From NCBI RefSeq assembly GCF_905163445.1, contig NC_053191.1:10664001-10728000 (forward strand): 64,000 nucleotides of DNA. Reading direction: 5' to 3'. A program made the position numbers and the translations under genes. A model generated the notes under the pieces. That model did not search any database. It saw nothing but the letters and a program-made list of their open reading frames with translations, and was not told where the DNA came from. Position 1 is the stretch's first letter. Each line of letters starts with the position of its first letter. This document shows positions 58,496-64,000 of the stretch, piece by piece. Origin of the DNA: Pararge aegeria (Eukaryota > Arthropoda > Insecta > Lepidoptera > Nymphalidae).

Positions 58496-60299
58496 CCCAG
58501 ACGAGCTCAGTCACAAAAATCGTTACAACTACATCAATTTTTTCCACAATTAACTCAATGAACAGGATGCCACATCTTTTAGATTTGATAATTTAGTTTC
58601 GCTTAGAGATTCGTGTACAACCAGATTGTAACATATGAAATCAATGTACGACAGTTTTGGCAGCAATATGTTTGCATCACATTAGTTCTACATTCTTGCC
58701 CTTCGTATGAAATGAAAAAGAACATAAAGCGGGAATCCCGCCGGCAAACAAGAAACCGGATAATCACGAACGAAGCCAGAAAAAACATTGGCCCTGCCGT
58801 GTCTGTCGATGGGCATCCGGTCTTTATGCCCTAAGTTAAACTGTACAAAAACTCTTGCAATGTAAAGACAAAGGATCTGTCCCAACTTTATCTATATCTA
58901 AATATATCTATTTTGTATTGATTGGCATTGACGGGGTGAGAGGTGTTTCGTTCGCCACTCAGTTAGGGTCAATATCCGTAACAATATTCGTACTTTATTT
59001 GTACTGAATGATGATATTATGCAAGACGGTGATAATAGTAAGGCAAAAGCACTATGACTGGGAATTAATTTGTATAATTTAATACCTGATTTGTTTTCTC
59101 GTAGCACACTCGTAGTACTCCGTAGCATATCTTGTTTTAGGAAGATTGTTCTTATTTTACTATTTCTGACTATGGCGAGTTTGTATGTATAGCTAAAAAA
59201 TATTCCAGTCAGAAATACCTACTTACAGAGAGCCGAAAAAGATAAGCATATAAGCCTGAAATTATTTGACTGAAATTGGGTCTAGGAACAATGAACAATA
59301 ACAACAGTGGATATTAATGGTCTGAATTGTAACATATAATACATTTTTCCCGCTAACAAATAAAATTTCTACGCGGACTAAGTTTGTCTGTAGAAGAGGC
59401 TAGTAGAAGCTAGTTGTTCTCTTTGAATTTATTTTTCCATCGGTCTAGTTTATTATTGTTATTTTTACAAAGCAACATGAACATGGCCGGCTTAGCCGCT
59501 TTTTTAAGTTTGTTGAGATCTAGCAAGGAAACATCATATTCAACCAACTTTATTTTCCTTAGAGAATTACAGATCAGGTCAAGATCCATGGCATTGATTT
59601 ACGGCACGCCAACTAATTACACCAAGTGCATTATCATTAACTAATGCAATAGTTAATTATAGTTATCAATGTCGCATTATAATGTAAATATAAAAGGTAG
59701 ATAAACAAAGTGACATTCATAAGCCGTAAAATAACTGTGTCATGGTATTAAAAATGAAAAAGAGTGAGAGTTCATATTTTTTCATTAGGTCAACACACAT
59801 GTAGCTATATAAGAAAAGTTTGGGTGAGATGCATTCCGTGCCATAATAATAATAAATTTTATGTTTTGTTCAAAAAAGTAAAGCAATTTTTTGGCAATGG
59901 ATTTAAATATTGCTCTTACTAAACTTGTATTCAATTCGACACTTCCGCCCCTTTCGGTGTTTCTAAATACTGCACATTTAATTTATTTCATCCTTTTAGT
60001 TGATGATTTAAGCAAGACTTTCCAGTATTTTATTTTTTACATAGCAACACTTTTGTTTTCAAAGAATTGTTGTAATGATCTCGATTGCATACCGCCGTCC
60101 GTACCTTTCACTCGCTGGACCAGTCGTTGAAGTTCAGGGTCGCACGCATTATTATAAAACGAATATTGACCGGCTGCGTCTGGCGAGCTAAACTAACCAT
60201 ATATCTTTATCAGATACAATTAAAACAACTCTCTATGCGGAATTCCGCCCTCATAAAAATTATATTTATATATCCGTTGATATTATAATATTAGATTGT

Positions 60300-60360
60300 G
60301 ACACACCTGGGCTTGATAACAGCTTCAGAGTCACTCAGCGGGCTATTGAAAGGTTCTCAA
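60300..60360 (+). mobile_element. Small RTE reverse-transcriptase fragment
   Basis: A short frame reads SFRVTQRAIERF, matching the 'LRVTQRAMERAML' motif of lepidopteran RTE elements. The 71-aa ORF overlapping it is in a different frame and not meaningful. Confidence 0.6.
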
Positions 60361-61449
60361 AATATCGCCAATTGTTCATACGCAAAAATGAGAAGGTATT
60401 TTCCAGAAGCGCGCTCCAATCTAAACTGTCACTGCTTTTCAAAAGACATAATTATGGCTAGTCTATCGTTAAAAGAAGCCGCAAAATTAAAATATTTTTT
60501 GCAAACATTTTGATGATTTCTAAAACACTAGGACATAAAAATATTGATTCGAATAAATGAGGTAATTAGTAGAGCACACATATTCGTTATTTTATTTAGC
60601 CCTACCTAACAAATCCTTTTTAAAAGTTTAGTCCGTTTAATTTCACCCTAACACGACATGAAACTAAGCAAATGGTTTTACTGAAACTTCTAATAACCAT
60701 TCGTTTCAGATTTTTCCTTTGCAAACTTGTTAATGTGAGTTAAAAAAAGCAAACTTTTGAATGTGTAAATAAAACTCTTTTATGTTATAAACCTCACTTT
60801 ACCGAGTACTTTTAAAAGGCTTCTTCGTTCAGACGTCTATAACTGTAAAAAAAGAATAATATAATATCTAATGTATAAAATTCTCGTTACTTATATAGAT
60901 TATTTTTTTCATTTTCTTTTGTCTTTTCCAGTGAAGTTGAACCAGCATTATTTATAACTATTCTATAATTTGAAATTCTAGTGTACCTATAACATTAGTA
61001 GGAAGTGGATTATGAAGTTGAGACAAACGGATAAATTAACACTCATAAGGGTTCGACGTTTGTACCGGAAACCCAAAAACGTCAGAATTAGAAGCGGTTA
61101 CTATACGGAAGCGTGCTTTATCTATGCGGACCACAATCCAGTATAAATTGCGACAATTACCGCCCACATTGCGAGTAATAAATCTTTGTCTTAACTTTCG
61201 AAGGCCAAACCGGAGTGGGTTTACTAATTATAGGTATGTCAATTTTATGTCACCAAGTCTAACTTATCAACAGTGCTTCCGTTGGAACAAATCAGATTAT
61301 GGAAATAACTTGTCACCAGAGATGGACTTTGTAGTATTACAATGTTTGTATCATATGCATATCAAGGCAGAGTTTCTCAGGGCTTAATACATTTGGATCC
61401 ACACTCGCTTTTCTATCATCAAACGTCAAGGCAACGAAGAATTTAACGA

Positions 61450-61665
61450 TGCTTAAGTCAAAGTCAAAGTTGATGTCAAAGATATCTTTATTCAATTAGG
61501 CCCATAGGTGGCACTTTTGATGCGTACATAAGGATTACACGGTAGTGAGATGATGGCGATAACCACATTCATAAACTTAAAACTAAAGCTACGAGGGTTC
61601 CAAACTCGTCCTGGTCTAAGAAGAAGCCCACAACAAACTTAGTCAAGTGTTTTATTTTTGTTATC
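61450..61665 (-). repeat. LINE 3'-UTR-like repeat H
   Basis: Starts with AAAGTCAAAGTTGATGTCAA and ATCTTTATTCAATTAGGCCC, then AGCTACGAGGGTTCCAAAC and AAGAAGAAGCCCACAACAAA. A second, more decayed copy lies at 52195-52345. Orientation is inferred from the TTGACTTTGAC-type tail on the minus strand. Confidence 0.7.
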
Positions 61666-62594
61666 ACCTTCTCACAATGTCATTTAAAATTATTAGACCT
61701 GGATAGAGCAATAATTCACACCCAAGCTACTATAATAGGACTTTTCTATAAGCTTACGTTTAATACAAACTTTGAACTTTTTAAGAGACATCTCCCGACC
61801 GACTTAGTTATACCCCATCGACGAATAGATCTCAAAGCTCTTGCTTCCTCGTTTATAACAGGTAACTCACATAGATCTAGAACGTCCTTCCGGCTTCCAC
61901 ACTAAGTTTAATATGGGATCTTTGATCCTTGATGATAGTAGCAGAGCGCATAAGTATCTTCTAACAACTTCGCTCTACATTAGGCCGCATCGTCGTAAGT
62001 ATCACGATGTGTTATTGCAGTCAAGCGAAGTTGAATTTATTCTTCAAATATCTTTGTTTACGTTAAATCGTTTAACATTATTATTTCAGCTTTAGTTTAC
62101 TTCAAGTTTATATCAAACGAGAAATCAAAATGCTGCGGTGCTTGAAGTGTACCTAGGTTTATTAAAGGCCCATAGAATGTCGCTTATCAATGTCTCAGAT
62201 TGACACTTACAAAGAACCCTTATCGATTATATCAGTTTCAATAAGTAATATGTATCGACAAAATTCCGAGAACCTCTCGTGAAAAATCGTGATTCATCAA
62301 TTAAGGTATTTATTAATTAAGGTAATAATAGCACGCATTCATCCGTGTGTTCAAACAAAGCGTACAAAACCTTCGCACGTGGCTAACTATTTCGCAGATG
62401 CTTATCAACGGTTCAGATTGTTGACCTCGTCGTAACACGGAACTAGTGCAGCGGGAAGTGTCATAGACGAAACATTTTTTTTTATTTTTTAAAAATCAAC
62501 ATATTTTTTTATAAAATTTCTGAGCCTGTCGACGTCCCAGTGCTGAGCAAAGTAACCTTTTATAAAACTTTTTATTTGTATTTAACTAATGAAA

Positions 62595-62815
62595 ATTAAC
62601 GTTTTGTCTGGTTGAAGGCATCTGCTATGGCTTGTTACTACCCTACCGACAAAGATGGGCTGCTAAGCTATTTAGCGTTCCGGTACGATGTTAGGTAAAG
62701 ACCGAGGCCCCTAATCCTAACAGGTTAGCCCGTGACCATCTTAGAGTGCATCATCACTTGTCACCAGCAGGTGAGACTGCAGTCAAGGGCTAATTAGTAG
62801 TAGGATAAAAAAAAT
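62595..62815 (+). repeat. SINE-2 copy (3' part)
   Basis: TGTTACTACCCTACCGACAA, TTTAGCGTTCCGGTACGATG, ACAGGTTAGCCCG and CACCAGCAGGTGAGACTGCA; ends in an A-rich tail. Confidence 0.85.
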
Positions 62816-64000
62816 AACATAGCTTTTCCGCAAACCATTCGTACAACTCGCGAGGACTACATCTGTAAACTCTTCTGATGAAATTAATTTAATGAAACTT
62901 GAAAGTCATATTACTATATATAACCAAATTAAATAAATCTCACCAAATAAAACATTAGATCCGCAGGAACAAAGGTCATTTAGGTATTAGCCACAACAAT
63001 GATCAGATTATGAATTCCTATGCACCACCGCGCCGCGCCGCCCCGTCATGATATCACGAAGTTGTTCTACACTAGGATGACCATAAACAATGAGAATTTT
63101 TATTTATTTAGTAATGCCACATCAATCAAATAAAGACACAACATTGCTTACAAATTCATACCCAAAATGTTTCTATATACCAAATACTGTACAAACCTTT
63201 CCTATACGCAAGGCTAAGGTTAGAAAAGCCCTTCCCAGTAATGTTTCTTGATTCTTACAATTGAAAAGGAATCCTCGAGTGCGTTGCGTGATTTTTCGCA
63301 CGATTTTGTCGCTTTGCACCGCTACCCCCTAAAGAATTCCCTACATTTATTTATGTCATTAAACGCTTCACCAGCGCTATAATACGCACAACGAAAATAT
63401 CTTGTGGCCACCTAGTTACGCTACACTATCTGCACTGTCCAATCTCTTGAGGTAGCGACAAGCGCAAAATTCTCGCTTAAACAACCGCAGCTAGGAAAAA
63501 CAAGAGTGAATTTGCATCATCTAGCGCGTCCCATCTTCGGCCATTTACCATATGCATAAATTACAATGATAATAACAGAATTTAACTAAAACCAGCCATT
63601 TTATACATCTCATTGCTTTAGAAGCATCATACATTAATAATTTAGGCACTATTTTAGCTTGCCTTTTTGACGCGTCCATGTTGATCAATACAATGAGCAT
63701 TTTCCAGATACTGTGCTTCAGCACCCACTCGCACAATATAATATGTCGAGATATCATAGCACGGAGAACCTCTGCTTCTCTTCAAGTGACAAAGAGTAAC
63801 TTAAGTGATACAAAGCTACAGCTTTCCGATTCTTGATCCGCGTTAAATTAAAGATAAGTACAATGTCGAATTTCTTCAAGATAGGTTTATTGGCGATGCA
63901 TATTTAAAATAAATGAATAAGATTACTGCGGATTAGTAGACACCCTAGTGCTGAGCGTGACATAGCCGCTGCGCTTACTCAAGGAAATTATAATATTTAA

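Larger units (their letters stand above)
58500..64000. other. Intergenic DNA with scattered retroelement fragments
   Basis: Apart from the RTE scrap at 60300, repeat H at 61450 and SINE-2 at 62595, only short unrecognised ORFs. A piece near 61880-61905 reads NVLPASTLS after an in-frame stop, reminiscent of a LINE C-terminus but too decayed to call. Confidence 0.5.

Noticed and set aside
61740..62095. LINE C-terminus near NVLPASTLS
   Set aside because: Only nine residues match, with a stop just before and no continuation; noted under the intergenic entry only.

Overview
This is a eukaryotic window, almost certainly from a moth or butterfly (Lepidoptera). It is AT-rich with intron-split genes. 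It is crowded with tRNA-derived SINEs, RTE- and CR1-type LINE debris and small terminal-inverted-repeat elements whose consensus sequences I recognise as lepidopteran. It also carries a tandem pair of clan-3 (CYP6-like) cytochrome P450 genes. There are no operons, ribosome-binding sites or prokaryotic features.

Only three protein-coding genes can be supported, all on the minus strand. (1) At 8382-11877, five coding exons with consistent phase-0 introns give a complete 526-residue UNC93-like, 12-segment membrane protein of the MFS-related UNC-93 family. Its exons stand out as CpG-rich islands in AT-rich DNA. (2) P450 gene A, 22640-26469, has two exons split by a phase-1 intron inside the heme motif. 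It is full length except for a frameshift, best explained as a 2-bp insertion near 25238, so it is a pseudogene, an allele or a sequencing error. (3) P450 gene B, 28117-32126, has the same exon layout, is intact at 517 residues, and has a well-placed TATA box and initiator. A and B are head-to-tail duplicates, each with a 170-nt last exon, and would act as microsomal monooxygenases.

Layout: 1-8.1 kb is AT-rich DNA without a recognisable gene; 8.2-11.9 kb is the UNC93-like gene; 12-22.5 kb is repeat-bearing intergenic DNA; 22.6-32.2 kb is the P450 pair, with SINEs, a mariner remnant and a SINE/RTE chimera in introns and spacer; 35.1-36.5 kb holds a small inverted-repeat element followed by a roughly 24-copy, 44-bp minisatellite; 36.5-64 kb is intergenic, with many SINEs, a decayed CR1-type reverse transcriptase (about 48.1-49.0 kb) and Helitron/MITE-like elements.

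The most striking non-genic signal is a set of short, perfect or near-perfect inverted repeats (arms 11-24 bp, usually with very short loops). They are concentrated between 39.9 and 47.5 kb. Several lie inside recognisable SINEs or at a transposon end, so a local piece of sequence has been copied in reverse complement beside itself. Replication template switching is the obvious explanation; an artefact has to be excluded. I did not find a convincing new protein system in this window.
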